Below are positions 36,265 through 45,779 of a stretch of 64,000 bases of DNA, piece by piece. The number at the start of each line of letters is the position of its first letter. Position 1 is the first letter of the stretch. The stretch is from the NCBI RefSeq assembly GCF_027924185.1, contig NZ_BRVO01000004.1, forward strand, positions 237,972 through 301,971. The letters run 5' to 3'. The notes beneath the pieces were generated by a model. The model saw only the letters and a program-made list of their open reading frames with translations, made no database searches and was not told the origin of the DNA. The position numbers were made by a program, and so were the translations under genes. The stretch comes from Neptunitalea lumnitzerae (GTDB lineage Bacteria > Bacteroidota > Bacteroidia > Flavobacteriales > Flavobacteriaceae).

Positions 36265-37809
36265 GTGAATAAAGAGCTGATTATTAGATCCGGTTCCTCT
36301 GACATTGATTTTGCCTTACTTAAGGATGGAAAATTAATCGAATTACAGAAAGACAAAGACAGTGATGATTTTTCGGTAGGAGATATTATGCTTGCCAAAA
36401 TCAGAAAACCTGTTCAAGGTCTTAACGCAGCATTTGTAAATGTTGGGTATGAAAAAGATGCTTTTTTGCATTATCATGACCTTGGGCCAAAGCTGTTGTC
36501 TTTACTGAAATTTGTAAAACGTGTAAGCACAGGTAAACTTAAAGATTATGCTTTAAAAGATTTCCCATTTGAGCAAGAAATAGATAAAAATGGCCTTATT
36601 ACAGACGTACTAAAGGCAAATCAATCTATTTTAGTACAAATAGTAAAAGAACCTATATCTACTAAAGGACCAAGAATTAGTTCTGAACTTTCATTGGCAG
36701 GTAGATACTTAGTTTTAGTTCCTTTTTCTGAACGTATTTCAGTTTCTCAAAAAATTGAAAGCAGAGAAGAAAAAGACCGACTTAAACGTTTGGTACAAAG
36801 TATCAAACCAAAAGGGTTTGGTATTATTGTTCGTACTGTTGCAGAAGGCAAAAAAGTTGCTGAACTGGACAAAGATTTACACAATCTTATGCAGAAATGG
36901 AATACGATGTGTAAAAAAATGGTAAAAGCTAATTACCCGTCTAAGGTTTTGAGTGAAGTAAACCGAGCTGCCTCTTTTTTAAGAGACATTTTTAATGATG
37001 ACTTCACCGGAATTTATGTAGACGACGAATCACTTTACCTAAAAATTAGAGATTATGTGCATGAAATTGCACCTCAAAAAGAATCTATTGTAAAGCTGTA
37101 TCAATCGAACGTTCCTATTTTTGAAAAATACGGAATTGAACGACAAATTAAAACCTCTTTCGGCAGAACCGTTTCCATGAGTAAAGGTGCCTATCTTGTG
37201 ATAGAACACACCGAAGCCCTCCACGTTATTGACGTAAACAGCGGAAACCGATCTAATAAAGCCAAAACTCAGGAAGAAACAGCCCTTGAAGTAAATCTCA
37301 TAGCAGCCTCTGAAATTGCACGTCAATTACGATTGCGTGACATGGGAGGTATTATTGTGATTGATTTTATTGATATGGGGAAACCTGACAACCGAAAAAA
37401 ACTTTACGACTTCCTTAGAGAAGAAATGAAAGAGGACAAGGCCAAACATAAAGTGTTACCTCCTAGTAAATTTGGCCTGATACAAATTACAAGACAACGA
37501 GTAAGACCAGAACGTAACATTAAAACCAGAGAGGAAAATCCTAATGGTAACGGGGAAATAGAAGCTCCTATTCTGATTATTAATAAGATTACTTCTGATT
37601 TAGAAAGAATTATTACAAGTAAACCTAAAACTAGCGGCATTGTGTTAAACACACACCCGTTTGTAGCAGCTTACTTAACAAAAGGATTTCCATCCGTACG
37701 TTCTAAATGGTTTTTAGAACACAAAAAATGGGTTAAGATATTACCTAGAGATGCTTACACGTATTTAGAGTACCGCTTTAAAGATAAAGACGGAACACAT
37801 TTAAATTAA
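36265..37809 (+). CDS. rng: Ribonuclease E/G family endoribonuclease (RNase G)
   Basis: 514 residues from the GTG at 36265, which gives the usual family start (M)NKELIIRSG. A TTG at 36232 would add eleven residues without family likeness. The S1 domain (about 25-110) has VGDIMLAKIRKPVQGLNAAF; the DNase I-like catalytic region has HVIDVNSGNRSN and GGIIVIDFIDM with the metal-binding Asp residues. The enzyme processes 5' rRNA ends and degrades mRNA. The RNase E scaffold tail is absent, as is normal for RNase G. A bidirectional terminator follows. Confidence 0.94.
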   Translation: MNKELIIRSGSSDIDFALLKDGKLIELQKDKDSDDFSVGDIMLAKIRKPVQGLNAAFVNVGYEKDAFLHYHDLGPKLLSLLKFVKRVSTGKLKDYALKDFPFEQEIDKNGLITDVLKANQSILVQIVKEPISTKGPRISSELSLAGRYLVLVPFSERISVSQKIESREEKDRLKRLVQSIKPKGFGIIVRTVAEGKKVAELDKDLHNLMQKWNTMCKKMVKANYPSKVLSEVNRAASFLRDIFNDDFTGIYVDDESLYLKIRDYVHEIAPQKESIVKLYQSNVPIFEKYGIERQIKTSFGRTVSMSKGAYLVIEHTEALHVIDVNSGNRSNKAKTQEETALEVNLIAASEIARQLRLRDMGGIIVIDFIDMGKPDNRKKLYDFLREEMKEDKAKHKVLPPSKFGLIQITRQRVRPERNIKTREENPNGNGEIEAPILIINKITSDLERIITSKPKTSGIVLNTHPFVAAYLTKGFPSVRSKWFLEHKKWVKILPRDAYTYLEYRFKDKDGTHLN

Positions 37810-37812
37810 CAG

Positions 37813-37847
37813 AAAAGCCGCATACATTATGTATTGCGGCTTTTTTG
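37813..37847. terminator. Bidirectional terminator between rng and the convergent barrel gene
   Basis: Stem AGCCGCA...TGCGGCT with an inner TACAT/ATGTA pairing and one bulged base, flanked by AAAA on the left and TTTTTT on the right, so T-runs follow on both strands. Confidence 0.8.
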
Positions 37848-37868
37848 TTTTATCAATGTTTTATTTAT

Positions 37869-38462
37869 TTAAAATCTATACGCGAAACTTACTCCGGCTC
37901 TAAATTCTACCGAGTCTATATAGTAGCTATCAAAACTACCTAATGTTCTAGAAAGGTTAGCAGTAATATCTAAGGTAAACTTATCTTTTAAGACCCATTT
38001 ATTACCTACACCAAAACCAGCAGCAAACCCCTCAATACTATACTTTTGTTTAAAATCATACTGTTCAGAAATTACATCATTCCCTACATATTGAACATCA
38101 TAATAATCTTCACTAGTACTCACTTTACCCGTTCTATATTTTACCATAGGATAAAAATAAAACCCTCCATACTCTTTACGTTTACTAAAGTATAAATTAT
38201 AAGCTAAGCGCGCACTAACACCTGTACTTTTATCTATATACCCAACATCATAATACCCAAAAGTATCAAAAAAGCTAACATCTAAAGACAACGATTGGTT
38301 ACCTCCTAAAAACCGTTCGTACCCCACATCTAAGGTTCCGGCAGCTACTAAATCTAAAAGATTGACAGACACCTCATTCTTTATAGCCATAGGCACATCT
38401 GCATCTTGTGCATTACTTACCCCCACAGTAAGTAACATCAAACTAAATAAAAGTTTTTTCAT
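37869..38462 (-). CDS. Small outer-membrane beta-barrel protein
   Basis: 197 residues. A signal peptide (1-18, GVSNAQ) leads into about eight amphipathic strands (SVNLLDLVAAGTLDVGYERF, FYFYPMVKYRTG, AAGFGVGNKWVL, FTLDITANLSRTLG), ending with aromatic Phe (VSFAYRF), the usual barrel terminal signal. It resembles DUF3575/OmpA-like small barrels of Bacteroidota, but I cannot name a specific family. No catalytic residues are recognisable. It stands alone, with a shared terminator on its downstream side. Confidence 0.72.
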   Translation of the reverse strand: MKKLLFSLMLLTVGVSNAQDADVPMAIKNEVSVNLLDLVAAGTLDVGYERFLGGNQSLSLDVSFFDTFGYYDVGYIDKSTGVSARLAYNLYFSKRKEYGGFYFYPMVKYRTGKVSTSEDYYDVQYVGNDVISEQYDFKQKYSIEGFAAGFGVGNKWVLKDKFTLDITANLSRTLGSFDSYYIDSVEFRAGVSFAYRF

Positions 38463-38560
38463 AATTTTTTAAAGTGAATTGATTCTTACTCTGATTTTCA
38501 AGAACCTTGCCAAATGTAATAAAATACTTAAATTAAGTGTATTAAATTACCGCTTACCCA

Positions 38561-38594
38561 TAAAAAAAGAGCTGTTATATATATAACAGCTCTT
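38561..38594 (-). terminator. Intrinsic terminator of glyS
   Basis: Perfect 14-bp inverted repeat AAGAGCTGTTATAT/ATATAACAGCTCTT (38567-38594) followed on the minus strand by a T-rich run, 24 bp past the glyS stop. Confidence 0.85.
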
Positions 38595-38618
38595 ATATCT
38601 TTAAAGAAAATATATTTT

Positions 38619-40169
38619 TTACTTATCCTCTATCTTCTGTAACCAATAACGCATATCTACTTCTTTCAGTATCATATCACGTAATTCAGCTATAGCAACA
38701 CGCTCTTGCTCCATAGAGTCTCTATGACGTATAGTTACCGTATTATCTTCTAAACTCTGGTGATCTACAGTAATACAAAACGGAGTACCCGCTGCATCTT
38801 GTCTTCTGTAACGTCTACCAACTGCATCTTTCTCATCATACGTAACATTGAAATCCCATTTCAACTCATCTACAATTTTCTTAGAAAGTTCTGGCAACCC
38901 ATCTTTTTTAACTAAAGGCAGTATCGCAGCTTTTGTTGGTGCAAGTACTGCTGGCAACTTAAGTACCGTTCTAGATTTACCATCTCCTAAATCTTCCTCT
39001 TGTAAGGCATTAGAAAATACTGCTAAGAACATACGATCTAAACCAATTGAGGTTTCTAAAACATATGGCACATAGTTTTTGTTCTCTTCCGGATCAAAAT
39101 ACTGTAATTTTTTACCTGAGAATTGCTCATGCTGACTTAAGTCGAAATCGGTTCTAGAGTGAATACCCTCTAACTCTTTAAAACCAAACGGGAATTTAAA
39201 CTCAATATCTGCCGCCGCATCTGCATAATGCGCCAGTTTTTCATGGTCGTGGAAACGGTAGTTATCACTTCCTAAACCTAATGATAAATGCCATTTTAAA
39301 CGTGTTTCTTTCCAGTAATCGTACCACTCTTGCTGCGTACCTGGCTTAATAAAAAATTGCATTTCCATTTGTTCAAATTCACGCATACGGAAAATAAACT
39401 GACGTGCAATAATCTCGTTACGGAAGGCTTTACCTGTTTGGGCAATACCAAAAGGAATCTTCATTCTTCCTGTTTTCTGAACATTCAAGAAGTTTACAAA
39501 AATACCTTGCGCTGTTTCTGGTCTTAAATACAAATCGGTAGCCGATTCTGCAGATGCACCTAACTTAGTACCAAACATAAGGTTAAATTGCTTCACATCT
39601 GTCCAGTTCTTAGAACCTGTATCTGGGTCAGCAATTCCTAATTCTTCTATCAACGCTTTTACATCGGCCAAATCTTCTTTTTCTAAAGATTGCCCTAAAC
39701 GTTTTAGTATAGCATCGCGCTCTTCGGTATACTTTAATACTCTAGGGTTGGTAGCTAAAAACTGTTCTTTATCAAAAGAGTCGCCAAAACGTTTTGCCGC
39801 TTTCGCTACTTCTTTATCTATTTTGGTATCGTACTTTGCAGCGTAGTCTTCTACCAATACATCTGCGCGGTATCTTTTTTTAGAATCTTTATTATCAATC
39901 AACGGATCGTTAAAAGCATCTACGTGTCCAGAAGCTTTCCATGTTGTAGGGTGCATAAAAATAGCAGCATCAATACCTACTATATTATCATGCATTTGCA
40001 CCATTGCTTTCCACCAATACTCACGGATGTTTTTCTTTAACTCAGAACCATTTTGTCCGTAATCGTAAATAGCACTTAATCCATCGTATATTTCACTCGA
40101 TTGAAAAATGTATCCATACTCTTTAGCATGAGATATAACCTTCTTAAATTGATCGTCTTGATTTGCCAT
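38619..40169 (-). CDS. glyS: Glycyl-tRNA synthetase (homodimeric class II form)
   Basis: 516 residues, single-chain form as in eukaryotes and many bacteria, not the alpha2beta2 form. It charges tRNA-Gly. Visible: the N-terminal SSEIYDGLSAIYDYGQNG, class II motif 2 FRNEIIARQFIFRMREFEQMEMQFF (split as FRNEIIARQFIFRM and REFEQMEMQFF), the motif 3 stretch ETSIGLDRMFLAVF, and an anticodon-binding domain with KAAILPLVKKDGLPELS. The C-terminus has RRYRRQDAAGTPFCITVDHQ, shared with the family. A TACATTTG box lies 33 bp upstream, and a strong terminator follows. Confidence 0.96.
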   Translation of the reverse strand: MANQDDQFKKVISHAKEYGYIFQSSEIYDGLSAIYDYGQNGSELKKNIREYWWKAMVQMHDNIVGIDAAIFMHPTTWKASGHVDAFNDPLIDNKDSKKRYRADVLVEDYAAKYDTKIDKEVAKAAKRFGDSFDKEQFLATNPRVLKYTEERDAILKRLGQSLEKEDLADVKALIEELGIADPDTGSKNWTDVKQFNLMFGTKLGASAESATDLYLRPETAQGIFVNFLNVQKTGRMKIPFGIAQTGKAFRNEIIARQFIFRMREFEQMEMQFFIKPGTQQEWYDYWKETRLKWHLSLGLGSDNYRFHDHEKLAHYADAAADIEFKFPFGFKELEGIHSRTDFDLSQHEQFSGKKLQYFDPEENKNYVPYVLETSIGLDRMFLAVFSNALQEEDLGDGKSRTVLKLPAVLAPTKAAILPLVKKDGLPELSKKIVDELKWDFNVTYDEKDAVGRRYRRQDAAGTPFCITVDHQSLEDNTVTIRHRDSMEQERVAIAELRDMILKEVDMRYWLQKIEDK

Positions 40170-40202
40170 AACGCAAAAATAACTGTTTTAAATTCCTGAT
40201 TA

Positions 40203-40210
40203 CAAATGTA
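40203..40210 (-). promoter_or_regulatory. Putative -7 promoter box for glyS
   Basis: TACATTTG on the minus strand, about 33 bp before the glyS start, fits TAnnTTTG; the -33 element is not clear. Confidence 0.35.
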
Positions 40211-40262
40211 GCAGATGCATTTAATTATTCCATAGGAAAATACAATTTCTACAACAAAATAC

Positions 40263-42737
40263 TTAGAAATGCATTATTTTTCCGGTATGGGCATTTCGGT
40301 GTTGGCTATAGAATGCCTGGTTATCATTTTTCCCGAACCAATTTTTCACTCTGTTATAGTCTAAGAAATAACTAATACGAATAGAAAATGTATTGGACTG
40401 CGGTTGTGCAAAAAGCGCATCAAAATTATCATTTAAAGGTCTACCCGAAAGCGCTTCATAACTCTCTATAGAGTTTCTGTATAAAAATGTAAGCTGACTA
40501 CCAGGCGCAAACCACCAAGAGTAACTTAAATCTATATTCCAGCTATTGTACGTACCATCATGATTTTCTGCATACCCTGCATCCTCCAGAACGCTACCAT
40601 TATTTTGTAATGTAAAATACCTGTCGTAACTCACTTCTGAGTAGTAATGACGAAATGCTAAATTAACAGACATAGTGGGATTAAATATATATTGCGACTC
40701 TAACGAGGTTTCTACAGTATTTCTATTACGCTCCCCAATGATAATATTAGGATTGGTATAGTTTACAAAACCTCTATCATTAGTATCAAAATAGAAATTC
40801 ATATTATAAAACATCTTCCACTTATCAGAAAAACGATACCTAGGAGAAAAATATACATTTATATTATTTCTATTCTTTGCATCGTAGGCATACCAATCAA
40901 AGGTAAGATCCATAGCAAACTTCTTGCGGTAATCGGTAGATATCCAAACCCACGGATTGTAATACGCCGGCTCATCTAGATGTTTGCCATCAATACGCGG
41001 CTCATAAATATCATTTACCCCAATGGGCGTTGTTTCAAAACCACCACCATAAGCCAAGAATTTTTTAGTAGTAAAACTAGAATTAAAATTAAAGATAAAC
41101 TCACTATACAAATCTGGTTGTAAACGTCTGTTCAAATGTAAATTAAAATTCAAGTACATATTATTAAGGTTGCCCTTAGGTTGTAAGTATCGGTAACCAT
41201 AATACCCATAATAATTAATATAGTTGGTAATAGACGAATATCCCAAATCATTAATATCATAATCTTTGGTACGCAAACTTACTTGCCCTTGTACTCTATG
41301 CGCTCCACTAATTTTAGAAAAACCAGCAGTACTTTCAAGCCCTATTTTGGTATCATCATCCCACACCCAGCTACCTTCCGCTTGTGCATAGTAATTATAA
41401 GTGTTCTTTTTATTGGTTAAATTCATGTACGCCCCTGTAGCGTTTGCATCTCTAAAACCACCATCTCTTGTCACGTTGGTATTTACAAAAGATACCGATG
41501 AATTATCACCAAAACGCTGATCTAAAACCAATACATTATAGTTAGCCAAAGGCTCTACTACTTCTTCTCTTCTTTCTCCTGTAATGGTATTCTCTACAGT
41601 TGCTTTGGTTTTCTTAGTCACTGCATTAAAAAAACCAAGCCCTAACCCTTTGTCTGTTCTACCAGATATCTTCATAGCATTAATAAGATCTACCTTACTT
41701 GGGTAATCTACCAACTGTTCATTATCCCCTAAATTTACCGAACCACTTGGGCTACCTCCTATCCGTCTAGAATACACCAACTCCCCTTTGCTAAACAACT
41801 CGGTACCCTCTGTAAAAAAAGGGCGCTGTTCATCGTACTGCACCTCAAAAGCAGATAAGTTCAATACTTTATTATCAAACTTAGTTTGCCCAAAGTCGGG
41901 TATTAAAATCATATCTAACGTAAAAGCATCATTAATACCATACTTTACGTCTAACCCCCCGTTTACGGTTACTTCAGATTGCCCATCGTAATCTGCTACA
42001 TAGGTTGATATATAAGGTTGAAATGATAAACGTGTTGGCGTATCTATATTTTCTATACCATGCAACACACCATCATAAATAGAAAAAGAGCCTTTGGTAT
42101 TATCGATATGCGACCAACTAAACCTTCTGCGGTCTCGTCTAAATTCGCGCTCCATATTAAGCCCCCAAGTTTGTACATCTTTTTTAGGAAAACGCAATTG
42201 CGAATAAGGTATAAACATTTCTGCCACCCAACCATCTTTCTGTATAGAAACATCACTATACCAAACGGCATTCCAAGAATCGTCTTCACTATCATTAGTC
42301 ATTCTAGAATCCCATTGTACACCTGCAGCGGTTACCACAAACTCTAAACTCTGCTGCCTGTCATTATATCCATTCAGTAGTACAAAAAAGAAATCGTCAT
42401 TCCCTATATTATCTCTTTCGGTAAGTTCTCTTTGAATTTTTTCAGGCTCTGGGTCGCGCATAAAGGCACCAAAGTAAATCCCTAAATTATCATACACTAT
42501 TTTCACTTCGGTTTTCAGGCTATCTGGAACAATAAGACCATTAACAGGTTGCCGCTCTATAAAATTTGTAGCAATAGGAGCATCTATCCAAGCAGCATCA
42601 TCTAACTTACCATCTATTACCGGTGGCACTGTCACCCTTGTTATGGTAATATGCTTTCTTGGTATAGTATCCTTTTCCTGTGCTTTCCCAACCAGTATTC
42701 CCAGACACAGGAAAAGGGTTACATATAACTGTTTCAT
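40263..42737 (-). CDS. DUF5916 family protein with N-terminal CBM9-like domain
   Basis: 824 residues. A signal peptide (1-19, VGKAQ) is followed by a CBM9-like domain (about 35-235) with the typical VIDGKLDDAAWIDA start, IYFGAFMRD and WVAEMFIPYSQLRF. The rest is the DUF5916 region: LSFQPYISTYVADY, PDFGQTKFDNKVLN, QRPFFTEGTELF, then many aromatic beta strands that look like an outer-membrane barrel. The family is widespread in Bacteroidota; its function is not established, though a surface or outer-membrane role is usual. The last residues (KIMHF) end in Phe. It stands alone, with a 375-bp region upstream. Confidence 0.87.
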   Translation of the reverse strand: MKQLYVTLFLCLGILVGKAQEKDTIPRKHITITRVTVPPVIDGKLDDAAWIDAPIATNFIERQPVNGLIVPDSLKTEVKIVYDNLGIYFGAFMRDPEPEKIQRELTERDNIGNDDFFFVLLNGYNDRQQSLEFVVTAAGVQWDSRMTNDSEDDSWNAVWYSDVSIQKDGWVAEMFIPYSQLRFPKKDVQTWGLNMEREFRRDRRRFSWSHIDNTKGSFSIYDGVLHGIENIDTPTRLSFQPYISTYVADYDGQSEVTVNGGLDVKYGINDAFTLDMILIPDFGQTKFDNKVLNLSAFEVQYDEQRPFFTEGTELFSKGELVYSRRIGGSPSGSVNLGDNEQLVDYPSKVDLINAMKISGRTDKGLGLGFFNAVTKKTKATVENTITGERREEVVEPLANYNVLVLDQRFGDNSSVSFVNTNVTRDGGFRDANATGAYMNLTNKKNTYNYYAQAEGSWVWDDDTKIGLESTAGFSKISGAHRVQGQVSLRTKDYDINDLGYSSITNYINYYGYYGYRYLQPKGNLNNMYLNFNLHLNRRLQPDLYSEFIFNFNSSFTTKKFLAYGGGFETTPIGVNDIYEPRIDGKHLDEPAYYNPWVWISTDYRKKFAMDLTFDWYAYDAKNRNNINVYFSPRYRFSDKWKMFYNMNFYFDTNDRGFVNYTNPNIIIGERNRNTVETSLESQYIFNPTMSVNLAFRHYYSEVSYDRYFTLQNNGSVLEDAGYAENHDGTYNSWNIDLSYSWWFAPGSQLTFLYRNSIESYEALSGRPLNDNFDALFAQPQSNTFSIRISYFLDYNRVKNWFGKNDNQAFYSQHRNAHTGKIMHF

Positions 42738-43112
42738 TTTATATTTTGATTGATTGATGTACCTTAAAGACGTTCTTACGAAACATCTGTTACACTTTTT
42801 TTAAATTTTTTCTAAAAAAGCATTGTAACATTTATATCCTATCTGCGACTAATACACTGTGATGCGCAACCAACCGAGGGTTTACAGTTAATGTAAACAG
42901 AAGTACTTCAAACAAATAAACATCACTTTTACCAAACCACTTCGAGGTAAATCCGCGAAGCATGTACGAAACATTTTGTAGTTATACTGAAAATAGGCTA
43001 AGGAACTTCTTCCTTTTATACACGTATTTTATTTTTCATTTTATGCTATACTTTTAGTACATAAAAATTACAATTATCTTATATTCGAAAACATTTTTTA
43101 AACTGATAAGTT
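42738..43112. other. Divergent intergenic region with small palindromes
   Basis: 375 bp between divergent genes, no coding potential seen. It contains the inverted repeat GTTTACA-GTTAA-TGTAAAC (42880-42898), directly followed by the 10-bp palindrome GAAGTACTTC (42900-42909), and a small hairpin AAGGAACTTCTTCCTT near 42998. No exact TAnnTTTG box was found before the NfeD-like gene; TACTTTTA near 43050 is the closest. Confidence 0.4.
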
Positions 43113-43688
43113 ATGCTTAATTGGTACACCGAACTTGCCATTTTTCCAAAAATATACTGGACAACAGCTATTATTGGTACGCTATTTCTGCTTGTACTCT
43201 TGGTACTTACCTTTATTGGTGGCGATACCGGAGACATGGGAGATGTAGATATGGAAATTGAAGCCGATAACGGTATAGGGTTTCAATTTTTCTCACTTAA
43301 AAACTCCGTTGGATTTTTTACGCTTTTTGGTTGGAGTGGGCTAAGCTGTATAGATGCAGGATGTTCACCAACTGTTACTGTAATTGTCTCGGTAATTAGC
43401 GGACTTATTATGATGGCACTTATGGCTACCATATTTTACTATATGCAAAAGCTTAATGCTAGCGGTACCCTAAATTATAAGAATGCCATAGATACTGTTG
43501 GCGAAGTATACTTAACAGTGCGTGCCAAAAGAGGAAACATAGGTAAAGCCCACGTACGTATACAAGGCTCTCTAAGAGAGCTAGAAGCGCTCACCGACTC
43601 AGAAACTGACTTACCTTCTGGCACGGTAATTATTGTAAAAGATGTTACACCTAACGGAATTTTAATTATTGATAAACTTAACCATTAA
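43113..43688 (+). CDS. NfeD-like membrane protein paired with flotillin
   Basis: 191 residues. A first membrane helix (about 14-36), a second hydrophobic region (about 65-80) and a third helix (about 85-112, TVIVSVISGLIMMALMATIFYYM split as VIVSVISGLIMM and ALMATIFYYM) precede a soluble OB-fold domain (about 120-190) with IDTVGEVYLTVRAKRGNIGKA and SGTVIIVKDV. This is the NfeD C-terminal fold, without the protease domain of long NfeD. NfeD-type proteins are usually next to flotillin genes and are thought to work with them in membrane microdomains. Flotillin follows after 15 bp, so the two form an operon. Confidence 0.85.
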   Translation: MLNWYTELAIFPKIYWTTAIIGTLFLLVLLVLTFIGGDTGDMGDVDMEIEADNGIGFQFFSLKNSVGFFTLFGWSGLSCIDAGCSPTVTVIVSVISGLIMMALMATIFYYMQKLNASGTLNYKNAIDTVGEVYLTVRAKRGNIGKAHVRIQGSLRELEALTDSETDLPSGTVIIVKDVTPNGILIIDKLNH

Positions 43689-43703
43689 TTTATTTTTAAA
43701 TCT

Positions 43704-45137
43704 ATGAATTTACTATTTGCTTCAGGACTCGGGATTGGTTTTGGCCTCATCGGGTTCGTAGTTGCCGCCTTATTCATTATCATCATTTTAGTAAGCGGTA
43801 TTAAGCGCTACAAACGTTGCCCATCTGATAGAATTTTGGTGGTATACGGTAAAGTAGGTGGCGGACAATCTGCCAAATGTATTCACGGGGGTGCTGCCTT
43901 TATTTGGCCGGTTATTCATGACTATGAGTACTTAGACCTAACCCCTATGTCTATAGAGGTAAACCTTTACAATGCTTTAAGTAAACAAAACATTCGTGTA
44001 AATGTACCATCACGTTTTACCATTGGTATCTCTACAGAACCAGGAGTAATGCAAAATGCTGCTGAACGTCTTTTAGGTTTAGGCTTAGATAGCATTCAGG
44101 AATTGGCAAAAGAAATCATTTTTGGTCAATTGCGTTTGGTTGTTGCCTCTATGGATATTGAAGAGATTAACTCTGACCGTGACAAATTCTTAACAAACAT
44201 CTCACAAAGTGTTGAATCGGAATTGAAGAAAGTTGGTTTAAAATTAATCAACGTTAACATTACCGATATTGTAGATGAGTCAGGATATATTGAAGCTTTA
44301 GGTAAAGAAGCTGCAGCACACGCTATCAACGCAGCACGTAAATCGGTTGCAGAGAAAAACAGAGACGGTTCTATTGGTGAAGCCAACGCCTTACAAGATG
44401 AGCGTACTCAGGTAGCTGCTGCAAACGCCAAAGCGGTAGATGGAGAAAACACCGCTAAAATTGAAATGGCTAACTCTAACGCTACCCGTAGACAACGTGA
44501 AGCAGAAGCAGAACGTTTAGCGGCAGCTTCTGAAAAAGTACAATCTGCTAAAGCATTAGAGGAATCGTATGCTGCGGAAAGAGAAGCCGAAATAGCCAGA
44601 GCAGAAAGAGAGCGCTCTTCTCAACAAGCCGATATTATTGTCCCAGCAGAAATTGACAAGCGCAAAGCTGAAATTGATGCAGAAGCAGAGGCAGAACGTA
44701 TTAGAAGAAGAGCTAAAGGGGAAGCAGATGCTATTTTATTTAAAGCACAAGCAGAAGCACAAGGTTTATATGAAATATTAACCAAGCAAGCACAAGGTTT
44801 AGACAAAATTGTGGAAGCTGCTGGCAACAACTCAAGAGATGCGGTATTATTAATGATTGCCGACAAACTTCCTGAATTGGTTAAAACGCAGTCTGAAGCT
44901 ATTAAAAACATTAAAATTGATAAAGTTACTGTTTGGGAAAATGGTCAGAACAAAGACGGAAAAGGCTCTACTGCTAATTTCTTATCTGGCTTATACCAAA
45001 GTGTACCACCATTACAAGATATGTTTAACATGGCGGGGATGGAGTTACCAGAATACCTTAAAGGGAAAGATGTAACACAACCTACCCCTACACAAGTAAC
45101 TTCTGAGGAAGATCCTAACCCTGAATCAGAAGCGTAA
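43704..45137 (+). CDS. Flotillin family protein (SPFH domain, YqiK-like)
   Basis: 477 residues. An N-terminal membrane segment (about 5-33) is followed by an SPFH/band 7 domain (about 45-205, SDRILVVYGKVGGG, then RFTIGISTEPGVMQNAAERLLG) and a long Ala/Glu-rich coiled coil (about 210-370, EAEAERIRRRAKGEADAILF) containing the repeated AE-type flotillin pattern. The C-terminus is Pro/Glu-rich. Flotillins organise membrane microdomains and influence membrane fluidity and protein assembly. The upstream NfeD-like gene is its usual partner. A terminator follows 22 bp after the stop, so the pair forms a two-gene operon. Confidence 0.93.
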   Translation: MNLLFASGLGIGFGLIGFVVAALFIIIILVSGIKRYKRCPSDRILVVYGKVGGGQSAKCIHGGAAFIWPVIHDYEYLDLTPMSIEVNLYNALSKQNIRVNVPSRFTIGISTEPGVMQNAAERLLGLGLDSIQELAKEIIFGQLRLVVASMDIEEINSDRDKFLTNISQSVESELKKVGLKLINVNITDIVDESGYIEALGKEAAAHAINAARKSVAEKNRDGSIGEANALQDERTQVAAANAKAVDGENTAKIEMANSNATRRQREAEAERLAAASEKVQSAKALEESYAAEREAEIARAERERSSQQADIIVPAEIDKRKAEIDAEAEAERIRRRAKGEADAILFKAQAEAQGLYEILTKQAQGLDKIVEAAGNNSRDAVLLMIADKLPELVKTQSEAIKNIKIDKVTVWENGQNKDGKGSTANFLSGLYQSVPPLQDMFNMAGMELPEYLKGKDVTQPTPTQVTSEEDPNPESEA

Positions 45138-45159
45138 CCTTTCCAATAACAACTACCTT

Positions 45160-45187
45160 GAAGCCTCGCATTTTGCGGGGCTTCTTT
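45160..45187 (+). terminator. Intrinsic terminator after the flotillin gene
   Basis: Stem GAAGCCTCGCA/TGCGGGGCTTC (45160-45170 and 45174-45184, with one G-U pair), loop TTT, followed by TTTA. It separates flotillin from the next gene. Confidence 0.78.
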
Positions 45188-45206
45188 ACTAAAAATATCC
45201 TCTATT

Positions 45207-45683
45207 ATGCCGTCTAATAATATATCTTTTGAAGACAAACCCTCTCTATTCCTAAAAATTACTGGCTACATCTTGGTACTTTTTGGATTATTATTAACCT
45301 TACTAATTTCATCTTTCTTTCTAATATTTGTTAGTTTTGGTTTAAAAGCCTTATACCGCAAAGGAACAGCCATTAATACAAAAGATAAAAAATACAGAAT
45401 TTATGGTAAATTACTAGGTATAACCTTTGGGCAATGGAAACAACTACCAAAACCAGATTACCTTACTTTACTTGCCGCTAAAGAAAGTCAACGTGTTTGG
45501 GTTGCCAGTGCATCTACCCGAGTAGAAAATAGCTTTTACAAAATCAACTTATTTTACAATGAAACCGAATACATTGAAATATTTAGATGTGAACATGAAA
45601 CAGAAGCTTACACCAACATCATTGAACTAGGAAAAATCTTAAATACCAATGTATTTGACTCCATACACCAGAAGTGGCTATAA
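45207..45683 (+). CDS. Uncharacterised membrane protein
   Basis: 158 residues. A cytoplasmic-looking N-terminus (1-15) leads into one long hydrophobic segment or tight hairpin (about 16-48, with TGYILVLFGLLLTLLISSFF), then a soluble domain with basic stretches (KKYRIYGKLLGITFG) and an acidic C-terminal half. I do not recognise a family. It lies between flotillin and the JmjC-like gene but after a terminator, so it is not clearly part of the flotillin operon. A real gene is supported by normal codon use, length, start and hydrophobic profile. Confidence 0.68.
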   Translation: MPSNNISFEDKPSLFLKITGYILVLFGLLLTLLISSFFLIFVSFGLKALYRKGTAINTKDKKYRIYGKLLGITFGQWKQLPKPDYLTLLAAKESQRVWVASASTRVENSFYKINLFYNETEYIEIFRCEHETEAYTNIIELGKILNTNVFDSIHQKWL

Positions 45684-45779
45684 GTTTTACTGATAGCACA
45701 ATCTATAACAAATGTTAAAGCATCAAAAATTCACATAACCTTTTCTTAACTTTGATGTACTAATTGCTATAGAAAACAC

